From Candidatus Gallionella acididurans (GTDB lineage: Bacteria; Pseudomonadota; Gammaproteobacteria; Burkholderiales; Gallionellaceae), in the NCBI GenBank assembly GCA_001577345.1, contig LSLI01000011.1, positions 1 through 58,000 on the forward strand: a stretch of 58,000 bases of DNA. The letters are read 5' to 3'. Positions 1-9,944 of this stretch are shown one piece after another. The notes under the pieces are model-generated. The model saw only the letters and a program-made list of their open reading frames with translations, did no database searches and had not been told where the DNA came from. The first letter of the stretch is position 1. Each line of letters starts with the position of its first letter. Position numbers and translations under genes: made by a program.

Positions 1-810
1 CACGTCGCTCTCATAATTGTCCGGCAATCCGCCATTGCGCTTGGCTGATTCCGCCTCCTCGACAGTCAGGCCGAATACGCTCTGTATCTGCTGGGTCAAC
101 TGATTGCCGCCCACCTGCTGGTCTCTTGAATATACCGATTCACCATTGCGCAACACATTGACATTCATCACACCCGCACCAATGTCTATCAGTGCCACGC
201 ATTTGTCCAACGCGCCGTCCGGCAATTGAACACGAATCTGCTCGAATGCCGTTTCGGCGGCATAGGGTTCAACATCCATGACCACGGTTTTCAGCCCGGC
301 AGACTGCGCGGCTGCAACCCTATCCTCCACATTTGCTTTGCGGGAAGCCGCCAGCAACACTTCCAATTCCTCGGTATTGCTGGGCGCGGGGCCTATCACC
401 TGAAAATCGAGATTTACCTCTTCCAGTGCAAAGGGTATGTACTGATTGGCTTCCGACTCAACTTGATATTCCAGGTCTTCGTCGCTCAAACCGGCAGGAA
501 GAAGAATTTTTTTGGTTATCACGGCTGCCGCCGGCAAAGCCAAGCTGATATTTCTGATGCGCGACCCCAGTCTTTTCCAGGCTCGCTGCATGCAATCCGA
601 AACTGCATCAAGATTGTTAATGTTGCCGTCGGTAATCGCATCTTTGGGCAATAACTCGATTGCATAACGCTCAATGATGTAAGTCCCTTTTTTCTTTGCC
701 TGGCTCAATTCCACCATCTTGACAGATGACGAACTGATATCCACCCCAATCAACGGGGGGGTCTTGGCCCACAAAAAATCCAGAGGTATATCGAAATTTA
801 CTTTAACCAT
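1..810 (-). CDS. pilM: Type IV pilus assembly protein PilM (3' part outside window)
   Basis: Actin-like cytoplasmic protein that recruits PilN/PilO to the type IV pilus inner-membrane platform. The reading frame is open from the ATG at 810 to the window edge (270 codons), so the C-terminus is missing. The N-terminus reads MVKVNFDIPLDF, followed by the actin-fold phosphate-1 motif PPLIGVDISSSSVKMVEL, which is typical of PilM. Near the edge it encodes EEAESAKRNGGLPDNYE, also typical. It is divergent from mrcA, the usual pilM/ponA arrangement, and pilNOPQ would be expected beyond position 1. A sigma70-like promoter lies about 30 bases upstream. The pilus link fits the Pil-Chp cluster further along. 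Confidence 0.93.
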   Translation of the reverse strand, partial: MVKVNFDIPLDFLWAKTPPLIGVDISSSSVKMVELSQAKKKGTYIIERYAIELLPKDAITDGNINNLDAVSDCMQRAWKRLGSRIRNISLALPAAAVITKKILLPAGLSDEDLEYQVESEANQYIPFALEEVNLDFQVIGPAPSNTEELEVLLAASRKANVEDRVAAAQSAGLKTVVMDVEPYAAETAFEQIRVQLPDGALDKCVALIDIGAGVMNVNVLRNGESVYSRDQQVGGNQLTQQIQSVFGLTVEEAESAKRNGGLPDNYESDV

Positions 811-847
811 TGACCGTTTAGCACTTTATTTGTACAAAGTGGTTTAA

Positions 848-876
848 ATCCTAGCAATAACTATAAATTGTGTAAA
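848..876 (-). promoter_or_regulatory. Predicted sigma70 promoter for pilM
   Basis: On the minus strand there is TTTACA (876-871), a 17-base spacer, then TAGGAT (853-848). The start of transcription would fall near 841, giving a leader of about 30 bases before the pilM ATG at 810. The spacing is ideal and the hexamers are good but not perfect. It lies in the 151-base divergent region shared with mrcA. Confidence 0.55.
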
Positions 877-961
877 GTTATTTTTGGGGGTTATTTATAA
901 GCACGGAGCCTATATAATTCGAGGCAGGATCCCATTTTTACCATTTTTTGGACAACTGCAC

Positions 962-3274
962 ATGTCTTCCCGCCGCTGGCTTTACCTCCTCTTTGCTACG
1001 TTAGCCCTGCTTTTACTCCCTGCGATTTTGCTTGGTGTCGCCGCACTGGTGGCTTATCCCAACCTGCCGTCACTGGAAGCCCTTACTGATTATCGCCCCA
1101 AAATCCCCCTGCGCATATACAGTGCTGAGGGCACGCTGATTGGCGAATTTGGTGAAGAGCGCCGCGCATTGGTCCAAATCTCTGAAGTCCCCGAAATAAT
1201 GAAGCAGGCCATTCTGGCCGCTGAAGATGATCGATTCTATGAGCATGGCGGCATAGATTACACGGGAGTGTTGCGCGCAGCGCTGTCCAACTTCACTTCC
1301 GGCACGGTAAAGCAGGGTGCCAGCACGATAACCATGCAAGTGGCGCGTAATTTCTTTCTGACCAAGGAAAGAACCTTTTCCCGCAAGTTCAACGAAGTCT
1401 TGCTTACCTTGAAGATCGAGCACAGCATGAGCAAGGATGAAATCCTGCAGCTTTATATAAACCAGATTTATCTGGGCCAGCGGGCATACGGCTTTGCTTC
1501 GGCATCACAGGTTTATTTTGGCAAGCCTCTCAGCCAAGTGACGATAGCCGAGGCGGCCATGCTGGCCGGGTTACCTAAAGCGCCTTCCTCCTACAACCCG
1601 GTCGTCAATCCCAAGCGTGCAAAGCTCCGCCAACTTTACGTTCTGCGCCGTATGCACGATTTGAATTATATTAATGACGAACAATTCCAAACCGCGCAGC
1701 AACAACCGATTGTGGCCCTGCGCGGCAGCCAGGGTTTCGCCGTGAAGGCCGACTACCTTACAGAAATCGTTCGACAGTCTGTTTTTGAAAAATACAAGGA
1801 TGACACCTACACGCAAGGCTTCAAGGTTTACACCACGGTACGCCAACTGGACCAGCAGGCAGCATACCAGGCCGTCCGCACCGGGGTACTGGATTATGAC
1901 CGTCGCCATGGTTACCGGGGCCCGGAGGGCTTTATCGACCTTCACGGTGACAGCAGTAATATCGAACAGCTTGATGACGCACTACTGGAGGTAGATGACA
2001 GCGATGACCTGATTCCGGCGGTGGTTCTGGCTGCATCGCCAAAACTGGTTCAGGCTTATTGCAAGGGCGGAGAAATTGTTGAAATCAGCGGGGATGCCCT
2101 GCTTTTCGCACAACCCGCCTTAACCAAGAAACTTCCGATGAATCAACGTATTAACGTGGGCTCGCTGATTCGGGTCCAAAAGGACGACAAGGGTATCTGG
2201 CAAATCAGCCAACTTCCCCAAGTCGAAGCGGCTTTTGTTTCAGGCAATCCGCATGATGGCGCGATCTACTCACTGATAGGCGGCTTCGACTTTAATCGCA
2301 GCCAATTTAACCATATCACCCAGGCCTGGCGGCAACCCGGGTCAAGTTTTAAACCTTTTGTTTATTCCGCCGCCCTGGAAAAGGGCTTCACCCCAGCCAC
2401 AATAATCAATGACGCGCCCCTTGTCTTTGATGCAGAGCAAACCGGCAACGAGCCTTGGGAACCAAAGAATTACGACGGGAAATTTGAAGGGCCGATGCGC
2501 ATGCGCGAAGCGCTGATAAAATCAAAAAACATGGTTTCGATCCGCATCCTGCAATCCATCACCCCGGAATATGCACGCGATTACATCACCAAGTTTGGTT
2601 TTGATCCGACCAGGTATCCCCCATACCTTACCATGGCCCTTGGTGCCGGTTCAGTCACACCGATGCAAATGCTGGCTGCCTATTCGGTATTCGCCAACGG
2701 CGGTTATTCGGTCCAGCCCTACTTCATCGATCGCATCGAAGACGATCATGGCACCGTACTTTACAAGGCAGCACCTGACGTGGCCGGAAACGGGGCGAAG
2801 CAAATCATTGATGTGCGCAACGCCTACACCATGGTCAGCATGATGCAAGACGTGGTCAAGCACGGCACGGGCATTCGTGCCATGCAGCTTGGACGCCAGG
2901 ACCTGGCTGGCAAGACCGGAACCACCAATGACTCAATCGATGCATGGTTCTGTGGATTCCAGCCTACCGTGGTTGGCATCGCATGGATGGGCTACGACCA
3001 GCCGCGCAGCCTGGGCGACCGGGAAACCGGCGGCGGCGCGGCGTTGCCGATCTGGATGAGTTACATGGGAAAGGTGCTCAAGGATGTGCCAGAAGCTACA
3101 TACAACATGCCAGGCAACATGGTTGCCGTGCATATCAATAACGATGGGTATCGCGATGACAACAGCCCATTGGTCGAATATTTCTACCAGGAAAACATTC
3201 CTTCTGAACACCCCATGGTTACTCCCAGCGAGGAAGTAAAACCGGCAGACACGATCAAGGATCAGTTGCTCTAA
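962..3274 (+). CDS. mrcA: Penicillin-binding protein 1A (bifunctional transglycosylase/transpeptidase)
   Basis: Class A PBP that polymerises lipid II and cross-links peptidoglycan in the periplasm, anchored by an N-terminal membrane helix (about residues 6-30). GT51 motifs appear in order: EDDRFYEHGGID, GASTITMQVARN, the KIEHSMSKDEILQLYIN region and YLGQRAYGFASASQVYFGK. Transpeptidase motifs follow: SSFKPF (catalytic Ser), SKN and KTGTTND. The ATG at 962 gives 770 aa and begins MSSRRWLYLL just ahead of the membrane helix. A TTG at 884 would add 26 residues that do not look like a signal anchor, so 962 is preferred. It is divergent from pilM, as ponA is in pseudomonads. Confidence 0.96.
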   Translation: MSSRRWLYLLFATLALLLLPAILLGVAALVAYPNLPSLEALTDYRPKIPLRIYSAEGTLIGEFGEERRALVQISEVPEIMKQAILAAEDDRFYEHGGIDYTGVLRAALSNFTSGTVKQGASTITMQVARNFFLTKERTFSRKFNEVLLTLKIEHSMSKDEILQLYINQIYLGQRAYGFASASQVYFGKPLSQVTIAEAAMLAGLPKAPSSYNPVVNPKRAKLRQLYVLRRMHDLNYINDEQFQTAQQQPIVALRGSQGFAVKADYLTEIVRQSVFEKYKDDTYTQGFKVYTTVRQLDQQAAYQAVRTGVLDYDRRHGYRGPEGFIDLHGDSSNIEQLDDALLEVDDSDDLIPAVVLAASPKLVQAYCKGGEIVEISGDALLFAQPALTKKLPMNQRINVGSLIRVQKDDKGIWQISQLPQVEAAFVSGNPHDGAIYSLIGGFDFNRSQFNHITQAWRQPGSSFKPFVYSAALEKGFTPATIINDAPLVFDAEQTGNEPWEPKNYDGKFEGPMRMREALIKSKNMVSIRILQSITPEYARDYITKFGFDPTRYPPYLTMALGAGSVTPMQMLAAYSVFANGGYSVQPYFIDRIEDDHGTVLYKAAPDVAGNGAKQIIDVRNAYTMVSMMQDVVKHGTGIRAMQLGRQDLAGKTGTTNDSIDAWFCGFQPTVVGIAWMGYDQPRSLGDRETGGGAALPIWMSYMGKVLKDVPEATYNMPGNMVAVHINNDGYRDDNSPLVEYFYQENIPSEHPMVTPSEEVKPADTIKDQLL

Positions 3275-3282
3275 AGTCACTC

Positions 3283-3891
3283 ATGTCTAAAGAACGCGTT
3301 TCAAGGGAATATATTAATAGACGCGACCTGATGCGCGAGCAACTGGCGCATCAGGCTGCCAAATTGATGGCTGAGGATGGCATCACCGACCACGCCTTTG
3401 CCAAGCGTAAGGCGGCACGTCAATTGGGCGCGGCAGACACGCAACACTTGCCCAGCAATCAGGAAGTGGATGATGCGCTGCACAGCTACCGTGCGCTCTA
3501 CCAACAAGGAAGCCACCCGGGTATCCTGCGTCGCTTGCGGGAAGATGCGCTGTGCACCATGCGTGTGCTGGCGGAATTTCACCCCTACCTCACAGGATCG
3601 GTGCTGAACGGCACGGCCGGCGAACAATCGGATATCAACCTGATGCTGTTCAGTGACGACACAAAAGCCGTACTGCTTTTCCTCCTCAAGCACGGGATCG
3701 ACTTCGAAGATGGCGAGTGGAAAGTGCGTGTCGGTGGCCACGAGGAAACCGTGCCCAGCTATTCCCTGACCGGTGAATCCGGCACACTGATACACGTTAT
3801 CGTGTTACCCGAGAACGCCCGCTACAGCGGCAGCCGCCACCCCGAGACACATGCAAACATCACGGCGCTGGAATCGTTATTGTCCAGTTAG
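3283..3891 (+). CDS. Conserved hypothetical protein with a nucleotidyltransferase-like motif
   Basis: A 202-aa cytoplasmic protein starting 8 bases after the mrcA stop, so probably co-transcribed. The N-terminal half is charged and helical. The C-terminal half contains LTGSVLNGTAGEQSDINLML, which resembles the G-S-x(3)-G-T-A-x(3)-S-D-(I)-(D/N)-L signature of small minimal nucleotidyltransferases. The usual second catalytic Asp appears as Asn (DIN instead of DID), so catalysis is uncertain. No signal peptide or membrane helix is visible. I do not know a demonstrated function for this protein, and the nucleotidyltransferase-fold assignment is an inference from that motif. Confidence 0.8.
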   Translation: MSKERVSREYINRRDLMREQLAHQAAKLMAEDGITDHAFAKRKAARQLGAADTQHLPSNQEVDDALHSYRALYQQGSHPGILRRLREDALCTMRVLAEFHPYLTGSVLNGTAGEQSDINLMLFSDDTKAVLLFLLKHGIDFEDGEWKVRVGGHEETVPSYSLTGESGTLIHVIVLPENARYSGSRHPETHANITALESLLSS

Positions 3892-3949
3892 CACGTAGGG
3901 TGCCACAAGGGATATGATCGAAACCAAAGAGCCATCCTTCCGGAATCCA

Positions 3950-4969
<1,020 letters not shown>

Positions 4970-4977
4970 TTAAATTC

Positions 4978-5006
4978 TTGGAACTAATTCAGGAATTGCT
5001 TATCTT
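4978..5006 (+). promoter_or_regulatory. Predicted promoter of the small-RNA candidate
   Basis: TTGGAA (4978-4983), a 17-base spacer, then TATCTT (5001-5006) on the plus strand. Predicted transcription start is near 5013. No protein gene follows in this orientation, but a strong terminator stands about 100 bases downstream. Confidence 0.45.
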
Positions 5007-5012
5007 ACACAC

Positions 5013-5118
5013 TGAATGATGCGAGTCATTCCACGTTTCTCCTCCCTGAGCGTGCGTCTTGACACTTGTTGAGACTTTTGCCCCCGGCCTACCTCCCCTT
5101 GGCTGGGGGTATTTTTTT
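5013..5118 (+). ncRNA. Candidate small RNA with three hairpins and C-rich anti-Shine-Dalgarno motifs
   Basis: A transcript of about 106 bases is predicted in the 311-base hemB/engB gap, where both flanking genes are on the other strand. Hairpin 1 (5014-5031) has a 7-bp stem closing a GCGA tetraloop. A single-stranded linker contains CTCCTCCC (5039-5046). Hairpin 2 (5056-5075) has an 8-bp stem with loop ACTT. Hairpin 3 is the terminator (5081-5109), whose 11-base loop holds CCTCCCC. Exposed CCTCCC can pair with Shine-Dalgarno sequences, as in several known C-rich-loop small RNAs. No plausible peptide is encoded. I do not recognise the family, and transcription is inferred. Confidence 0.55.
5081..5118 (+). 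terminator. Strong intrinsic terminator
   Basis: The 9-bp stem CCCCCGGCC (5081-5089) pairs with GGCTGGGGG (5101-5109), including one G-U pair, around an 11-base loop. TATTTTTTT follows (5110-5118). It is oriented for the plus strand only, because the minus strand has no T-run after the hairpin. No plus-strand protein gene lies upstream of it. Confidence 0.85.
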
Positions 5119-5262
5119 ACCTGAATTTCACGCTGGGCTACCTTTACCTTCAAGAATTCGCCCTCGTAGGGTGTTTGTTGCTGGCTTGGTCTGGCAATTA
5201 CCCCGTTACTTGGTGTCGTGTTTGGCAGAGGGCCAGATTGGCAGTTCGTCAGCTATCATGAA

Positions 5263-5859
5263 TTAGCTTTGCCCAAGCCACTTGGCGATTACAGCTTCCG
5301 CCTCATCCACCCCCAGCTTTTTCAAGCTGGAAAACAATTGCACCGAGCAATGTGGAAAATGTTCTGCCAGATGGGATTTTACACGACTCAACGTCAAAGC
5401 AGCTTGTTGCCTGCTGAGCTTGTCCGACTTGGTGAGCAGGATATGAACCGGCTTGCCGGTCGGCGCAAACCAGTCGAGCATATTCTCGTCCAGTTCGGTC
5501 AACGGATGACGGGAGTCCATGATTACGACCAAACCGCACAGTTCATCGCGTGTCTGCAGATATTCGCTCAGCAGCCCCTCCCAGTGGCGCTTGCTTTCGG
5601 GTGGAACCTTGGCGTAGCCGTAACCGGGCAGATCCACCAGAAAATTATTGTTGCCCAGCGAAAAGTAATTCAGGTGCTGGGTACGACCGGGTGTCTTGCT
5701 GGTATAGGCCAGACGCACATGATTCGCCAGCGTATTGATCGCGCTCGATTTGCCCGCGTTGGAACGGCCGACGAAGGCCACTTCCCTGCCGACATGCGGC
5801 GGCAGATCCTTGATGTGATTGACGGTGGTAAAGAACGCCGCTTGTGAAAACAGTCCCAT
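5263..5859 (-). CDS. engB: Ribosome biogenesis GTP-binding protein EngB/YsxC/YihA
   Basis: Essential cytoplasmic GTPase for 50S subunit assembly, 198 aa and full length. The P-loop is [12 protein letters not shown] (G1), switch II reads [10 protein letters not shown] (G3), and TKSD is the base-recognition G4. The ATG shares its A with the hemL stop (5'-TAATG-3'), so the pair is translationally coupled. It is probably the last gene of a thiD-thiE-hemL-engB transcript. Confidence 0.95.
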   Translation of the reverse strand: MGLFSQAAFFTTVNHIKDLPPHVGREVAFVGRSNAGKSSAINTLANHVRLAYTSKTPGRTQHLNYFSLGNNNFLVDLPGYGYAKVPPESKRHWEGLLSEYLQTRDELCGLVVIMDSRHPLTELDENMLDWFAPTGKPVHILLTKSDKLSRQQAALTLSRVKSHLAEHFPHCSVQLFSSLKKLGVDEAEAVIAKWLGQS

Positions 5860-7142
5860 TATTTCCAGGCCGAAAAAATCTTGTCCGCGGCCGCGACAGT
5901 CGCGGCGATATCCGCCCCGGTGTGGGCGGCGGAAACAAAACCGGCTTCAAAGGCCGATGGCGCGAGATACACACCCGCGTCCAGCATCGCGTGGAAGAAA
6001 CGGTTGAACGCTTCCTTGTCGCAACTCATCACCTCGGCATAACTGGCGGGTATGCCCCTGCTGAAGTACAAGCCGAACATGCCGCCTATCGATTGTGCGC
6101 AAAACGGGATGTCATGCTTTTTGGCACTAGCCGACAAGCCTTCGGTCAACTGCCTGGCCAGTCTGGACAGGTTTTCATAAAAACCTTTTGCCTGGATAAG
6201 CTTGAGTGTGGCCATACCGGCCGCTACCGCGACCGGATTACCGGATAAAGTACCGGCTTGGTAAACCGCGCCAAGCGGGGCCAAGCATTGCATGATGTCA
6301 CGCCGCCCGCCAAATGCCGCAGCCGGCAACCCCCCACCCATCACCTTGCCCAGCGTCACCAGGTCCGGCTTGATACCGTAATAGCCTTGCGCGCCCTGCA
6401 GACCGACGCGAAAGCCAGTCATCACTTCGTCCAGGATCAATACCGCACCATATTTGGTGCACAGGCTGCGCAGGGCTTGCAAAAATTCCGGCTCGGGCGT
6501 GATCAGATTCATGTTGCCCGCCACCGGCTCGACGATCACCGCCGCGATCTCCTTGCCCATTTCGGCAAAAGTTTTTTCCAATCCGGCAGCATCGTTGTAA
6601 TCCAGTACCGTGGTCAGGGCGGCGATTTCCGCCGGCACGCCGGACGAACTCGGCTGGCCGAAGGTCAGCGCGCCGGAACCGGCCTTGACCAGCAAACCAT
6701 CGGAATGGCCGTGATAACAACCCTCGAACTTGATGATGCGGCTGCGCCCGGTGTAGCCGCGCGCCAGACGGATCGCCGTCATTGTTGCCTCGGTGCCGGA
6801 ACTTACCAAGCGCACCATCTCCAGACTCGGCAGCAGTTTGCACAGCAATTCCGCCATTTCCAGTTCGCCCGCAGTCGGCGCGCCGAAACCCAAACCCCGG
6901 GAGGCGGCATCCTGTACCGCCTTGACCACCTCCGGATGGCAATGCCCGACGATCATCGGCCCCCATGAGCCCACATAATCAGTGTAACGTTTGCCATCCG
7001 CGTCCCATACGTAAGCACCTTGGCCGCGCTCAAAAAACAACGGGGTGCCTCCAACCGAACGAAATGCGCGCACCGGCGAATTCACCCCGCCCGGAATCAC
7101 TTTTTGGGATAGCTCGAATAGCTGTTGATTATGCGAAGTCAT
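5859..7142 (-). CDS. hemL: Glutamate-1-semialdehyde 2,1-aminomutase
   Basis: PLP enzyme that converts glutamate-1-semialdehyde to 5-aminolevulinate, the precursor used by HemB encoded 1 kb away. At 427 aa it is the normal length. Class III aminotransferase signatures are visible: NSPVRAF near the N-terminus, [10 protein letters not shown], and the PLP-lysine region [18 protein letters not shown]. It sits 26 bases after thiE on the same strand and overlaps engB by one base. Confidence 0.97.
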   Translation of the reverse strand: MTSHNQQLFELSQKVIPGGVNSPVRAFRSVGGTPLFFERGQGAYVWDADGKRYTDYVGSWGPMIVGHCHPEVVKAVQDAASRGLGFGAPTAGELEMAELLCKLLPSLEMVRLVSSGTEATMTAIRLARGYTGRSRIIKFEGCYHGHSDGLLVKAGSGALTFGQPSSSGVPAEIAALTTVLDYNDAAGLEKTFAEMGKEIAAVIVEPVAGNMNLITPEPEFLQALRSLCTKYGAVLILDEVMTGFRVGLQGAQGYYGIKPDLVTLGKVMGGGLPAAAFGGRRDIMQCLAPLGAVYQAGTLSGNPVAVAAGMATLKLIQAKGFYENLSRLARQLTEGLSASAKKHDIPFCAQSIGGMFGLYFSRGIPASYAEVMSCDKEAFNRFFHAMLDAGVYLAPSAFEAGFVSAAHTGADIAATVAAADKIFSAWK

Positions 7143-7168
7143 ATTGCTTACTTTCTGTCGAAGTAATT

Positions 7169-7804
7169 TTAATAAAAATTCAAGGTTGAAAATTGCCGTG
7201 CCGCACTTTTGATGTCCGACGTAGCAAACACAGCGGAAATCACGGCCAAAGCATCTGCGCCTGCTTCAATCAGCTGGCCGGCATTGTGCACCGTGATGCC
7301 TCCTATCGCCACCAGTGGAACCGCGATCTCGCGGCGCGCCCGCAACAACAGATCAGGTGTGGCCGACACCGCATCCGGCTTGACTGTCGAGGGAAAAAAA
7401 CTGCCGAATGCCACATAATCGGCTCCCTGCTGGACAGCCATGCGCGCCAATTCCAGTCGATTATAGCAAGACACCCCGATCAGTCTGGTGCTGCCCAGCA
7501 TCTCGCGGGCAGCAGCCACACTGCCGTCCTTGCCGCCCAGATGCACGCCGTCAGCATCCGTTCGCTGCGCCAGTATCACATCGTCATTGATAACAAGCGG
7601 CACAGAAAACTCATACGTCAATTCGCGTAATGCGCCGGCTTGCTCCAATCGCATTGCATCATCGGCGATTTTGTTACGGTATTGCAGTACCCGTGCACCA
7701 CCCATCAAAACCAGACGAACTTTGCGCAACAATTCTGGCGTGTCTGTTTCGTCTGGGGTGATTGCGTACAAGCCCCTAATTAGGCAGTTCCGGCTGCTGC
7801 TCAT
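7169..7804 (-). CDS. thiE: Thiamine-phosphate synthase
   Basis: Joins HMP pyrophosphate and thiazole phosphate to thiamine phosphate. TIM-barrel motifs seen: [43 protein letters not shown] and VAIGGI. The ATG at 7804 has AGAGG six bases upstream and gives 211 aa with the family N-terminus. A longer reading frame begins at 7876 but the extra residues are not family-like. The chosen start lies inside the thiD C-terminus (29-base overlap), which suggests translational coupling. Confidence 0.94.
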   Translation of the reverse strand: MSSSRNCLIRGLYAITPDETDTPELLRKVRLVLMGGARVLQYRNKIADDAMRLEQAGALRELTYEFSVPLVINDDVILAQRTDADGVHLGGKDGSVAAAREMLGSTRLIGVSCYNRLELARMAVQQGADYVAFGSFFPSTVKPDAVSATPDLLLRARREIAVPLVAIGGITVHNAGQLIEAGADALAVISAVFATSDIKSAARQFSTLNFY

Positions 7805-8618
7805 CGTCCTCTTCGCCGCGCGCCCAAAACAAACGGTCAGGAATATGTTGCCCCATACCGGGCCGAAAGCCGGCATTCAAAGTTTGCCACGTATATTCCT
7901 GCGCCTCCTTGACCGCCTCGGGCACGCTAACACCCTGTGCCAATAGCGCCGCAATCGCGGCCGCCAGGGTGCAGCCCGAGCCGTGATAAATTCCCGGCAA
8001 ACGCGTCCAGCTGTCACTGCTTACTACGCCGTGCGCGCTGTACAGGGTATTGATAACCTTCGGGGTCTGTTCATGGGTGCCGGTGATCAGCACATATTCA
8101 CAGCCCATGTTCAAAAGCCGTTTGGCGCATTCTTCCAGCGATGGATCATCTTCTTCGTTATCTTCGTTCAGTGCCAGCCTGCGCGCCTCGATGCTGTTCG
8201 GCGTGAGAATGGTAGTCTGCGGAATCAGCAATTCTCGCATTGCGTCCAGCATGTCGTCATTCGCCAGCTCGTCACCGCGTCCTGACGCCAGTACCGGATC
8301 GAGCACCAAGGGAATATCGGGATAATCCGATAACACCTCGGCAATCGCGGCAATGTTTTCCACGCTGCCCAGCAAACCGATCTTGAACGCAGCCACCGGA
8401 ACGTCTTCCAGCATGGCCCGCGCCTGATCAGCGACCCATTCCGGATCTATCGGCAACACATCGTCTACCCCGCTGGTGTCCTGCACGGTGATGGCCGTTA
8501 CAACCGACAGCGGATGGCAGCCCATGCTGGAAATGGTCAACAGATCCGCCTGCAAACCGGCTCCCCCGCTGGGATCGGTGGCGGCAAAACTCATTACTAG
8601 CGGAAATGGTTCGGTCAT
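7776..8618 (-). CDS. thiD: Hydroxymethylpyrimidine/phosphomethylpyrimidine kinase
   Basis: Phosphorylates HMP and HMP-P, supplying the pyrimidine half of thiamine for ThiE encoded just downstream. Ribokinase-fold features: [16 protein letters not shown] at the N-terminus (substrate/cation site), [20 protein letters not shown] and the anion-hole/catalytic motif [17 protein letters not shown]. Length 280 aa, with an acidic tail that overlaps the thiE start. No THI-box (TPP riboswitch) is visible in the short upstream region, but an 8-bp inverted repeat is (8632-8662). Confidence 0.95.
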   Translation of the reverse strand: MTEPFPLVMSFAATDPSGGAGLQADLLTISSMGCHPLSVVTAITVQDTSGVDDVLPIDPEWVADQARAMLEDVPVAAFKIGLLGSVENIAAIAEVLSDYPDIPLVLDPVLASGRGDELANDDMLDAMRELLIPQTTILTPNSIEARRLALNEDNEEDDPSLEECAKRLLNMGCEYVLITGTHEQTPKVINTLYSAHGVVSSDSWTRLPGIYHGSGCTLAAAIAALLAQGVSVPEAVKEAQEYTWQTLNAGFRPGMGQHIPDRLFWARGEEDDEQQPELPN

Positions 8619-8631
8619 GTTGTAGGCTAAT

Positions 8632-8662
8632 GGTAAAATACATTACAGGTTGGCATTTTACC
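8632..8662. promoter_or_regulatory. Inverted repeat in the divergent thiD/gloA promoter region
   Basis: GGTAAAAT (8632-8639) and ATTTTACC (8655-8662) are exact reverse complements, 15 bases apart and about 14 bases upstream of the thiD ATG. This could be an operator for a dimeric regulator or an RNA hairpin in either leader. Confidence 0.35.
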
Positions 8663-8716
8663 CTATGTAGCAGGGCTACCGAACACAAAGTCATACTTCA
8701 ACATGAAAGGAATCTG

Positions 8717-9106
8717 ATGCGAATTCTTCACACCATGCTGCGCGTAGCCGATCTGGAAAAATCGCTTTCCTTTTATACAGGCGTGCTCGGCATGAAATTG
8801 CTGCGCCGCAACGACTATCCTGACGGGAAATTTACCCTGGCCTTTGTAGGTTACACCGACGAGGATCGCGGCGCGGTGATCGAACTCACCCACAACTGGG
8901 GCGTGGGGAAATATGAACTCGGCAATGCCTACGGTCACATCGCGATCGAAGTGGAAGACGCCTATGCAGCCTGTGAGAACATCAAGCAACGCGGAGGCAA
9001 GGTGGTGCGCGAGGCCGGAAAAATGAAGCACGGCAGCACGGTGATCGCTTTTGTCGATGACCCGGATGGATACAAGATCGAATTGATCCAGAAGAAAACG
9101 GGCTGA
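8717..9106 (+). CDS. gloA: Lactoylglutathione lyase (glyoxalase I)
   Basis: Isomerises the methylglyoxal-glutathione hemithioacetal to S-lactoylglutathione. The 129-aa protein is full length with two beta-alpha-beta3 modules. Metal ligands are recognisable: His5 in [10 protein letters not shown], Glu in VIELTHNWG, His in YGHIAIEV and Glu in GYKIELIQ. The ATG at 8717 follows AAAGGAA and the family N-terminus starts there, so the longer in-frame extension upstream is discarded. It is divergent from thiD and convergent with rsmA. Confidence 0.96.
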   Translation: MRILHTMLRVADLEKSLSFYTGVLGMKLLRRNDYPDGKFTLAFVGYTDEDRGAVIELTHNWGVGKYELGNAYGHIAIEVEDAYAACENIKQRGGKVVREAGKMKHGSTVIAFVDDPDGYKIELIQKKTG

Positions 9107-9155
9107 GGGTTAGCTGGTAAACACCGGATGCCGGACCACACCCGGCGGACTTGCT

Positions 9156-9944
9156 CTATGCCTTCTCATCCAGATAATTCGCCACTTTCGAAAAATCCTC
9201 CACACTCAAATTCTCGGCACGCAATTGAGGATTGATCCCCAGCTTTTCAAAATCCGTCTCTTCCAGATAACTCCTCAGCGTATTGCGCAAAGTCTTGCGG
9301 CGTTGCCCGAATGCAGTCCTCACTATCGCGGCAAGCAGCTTTTCGTTGTGCACCGCAATTTCGCTGGCGGGCAGCGGAATCATGCGCACAATTGCCGAGT
9401 CCACCTTGGGGGCGGGCCGAAAAGATTCCGGGGGCACGTCGAGCAGTTTTTCCATGTGAAACCGGTATTGCAGCATCACCGACAAGCGCCCGTATTCCGG
9501 CGTGGAAGGCGCGGCCACCATGCGCTCCACCACTTCGTTCTGCAGCATGAAATGCATGTCGGTAACGCGTTCGGCATAAGTTGCAAAGTGGAACAACAAC
9601 GGCGAGGAAATGTTGTAAGGCAAGTTGCCGACGATGCGCAGCGGTGTTCCAAGGCGGGCAAAATCAAACTCCAGCGCATCTCCGGCATGGATAATCAGTT
9701 TCGAATTTTCCTTGTCCTGGGGGTAGTCGTTTTCCAGGCGCGCGATGATGTCGCGGTCTATCTCCACCACATGCAGATGATTCAGCCTCTTCAGCAACGG
9801 GCGCGTCAGCGCGCCCAGCCCAGGCCCGATCTCGACCATATTGTCTTCCGGCTCCGGGTGGATCGCGTTGATGATGTCTGCAATGATCCGCTCGTCGACC
9901 AGGAAATTCTGGCCGAACTTTTTCTTTGCTTTATGCGCGCTCAT
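9156..9944 (-). CDS. rsmA: 16S rRNA A1518/A1519 dimethyltransferase RsmA (KsgA)
   Basis: Dimethylates the two adjacent adenines in helix 45 of 16S rRNA. SAM-binding motif I is [11 protein letters not shown] and the catalytic [11 protein letters not shown] (motif IV) is present. The start [15 protein letters not shown] is the family N-terminus, which gives 262 aa. The ATG overlaps the pdxA stop in an ATGA junction (9941-9944). It is the last gene of the lptD-surA-pdxA-rsmA block. Confidence 0.96.
   Translation of the reverse strand: MSAHKAKKKFGQNFLVDERIIADIINAIHPEPEDNMVEIGPGLGALTRPLLKRLNHLHVVEIDRDIIARLENDYPQDKENSKLIIHAGDALEFDFARLGTPLRIVGNLPYNISSPLLFHFATYAERVTDMHFMLQNEVVERMVAAPSTPEYGRLSVMLQYRFHMEKLLDVPPESFRPAPKVDSAIVRMIPLPASEIAVHNEKLLAAIVRTAFGQRRKTLRNTLRSYLEETDFEKLGINPQLRAENLSVEDFSKVANYLDEKA

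Noticed and set aside
884-961. Longer mrcA starting at TTG 884
   Set aside because: The 26 extra residues precede the natural membrane anchor and start at a rare codon. ATG 962 fits the family N-terminus.
5066-5266. Plus-strand frame of 66 codons in the hemB/engB gap
   Set aside because: It passes through the terminator hairpin, has no ribosome site or motif, and overlaps the start of engB's 3' end. A small RNA explains the region better.
8619-8716. Possible TPP riboswitch ahead of thiD
   Set aside because: The conserved THI-box elements (CTGAGA and the pyrimidine-sensor helix) are not present, and the region is too short for the aptamer.
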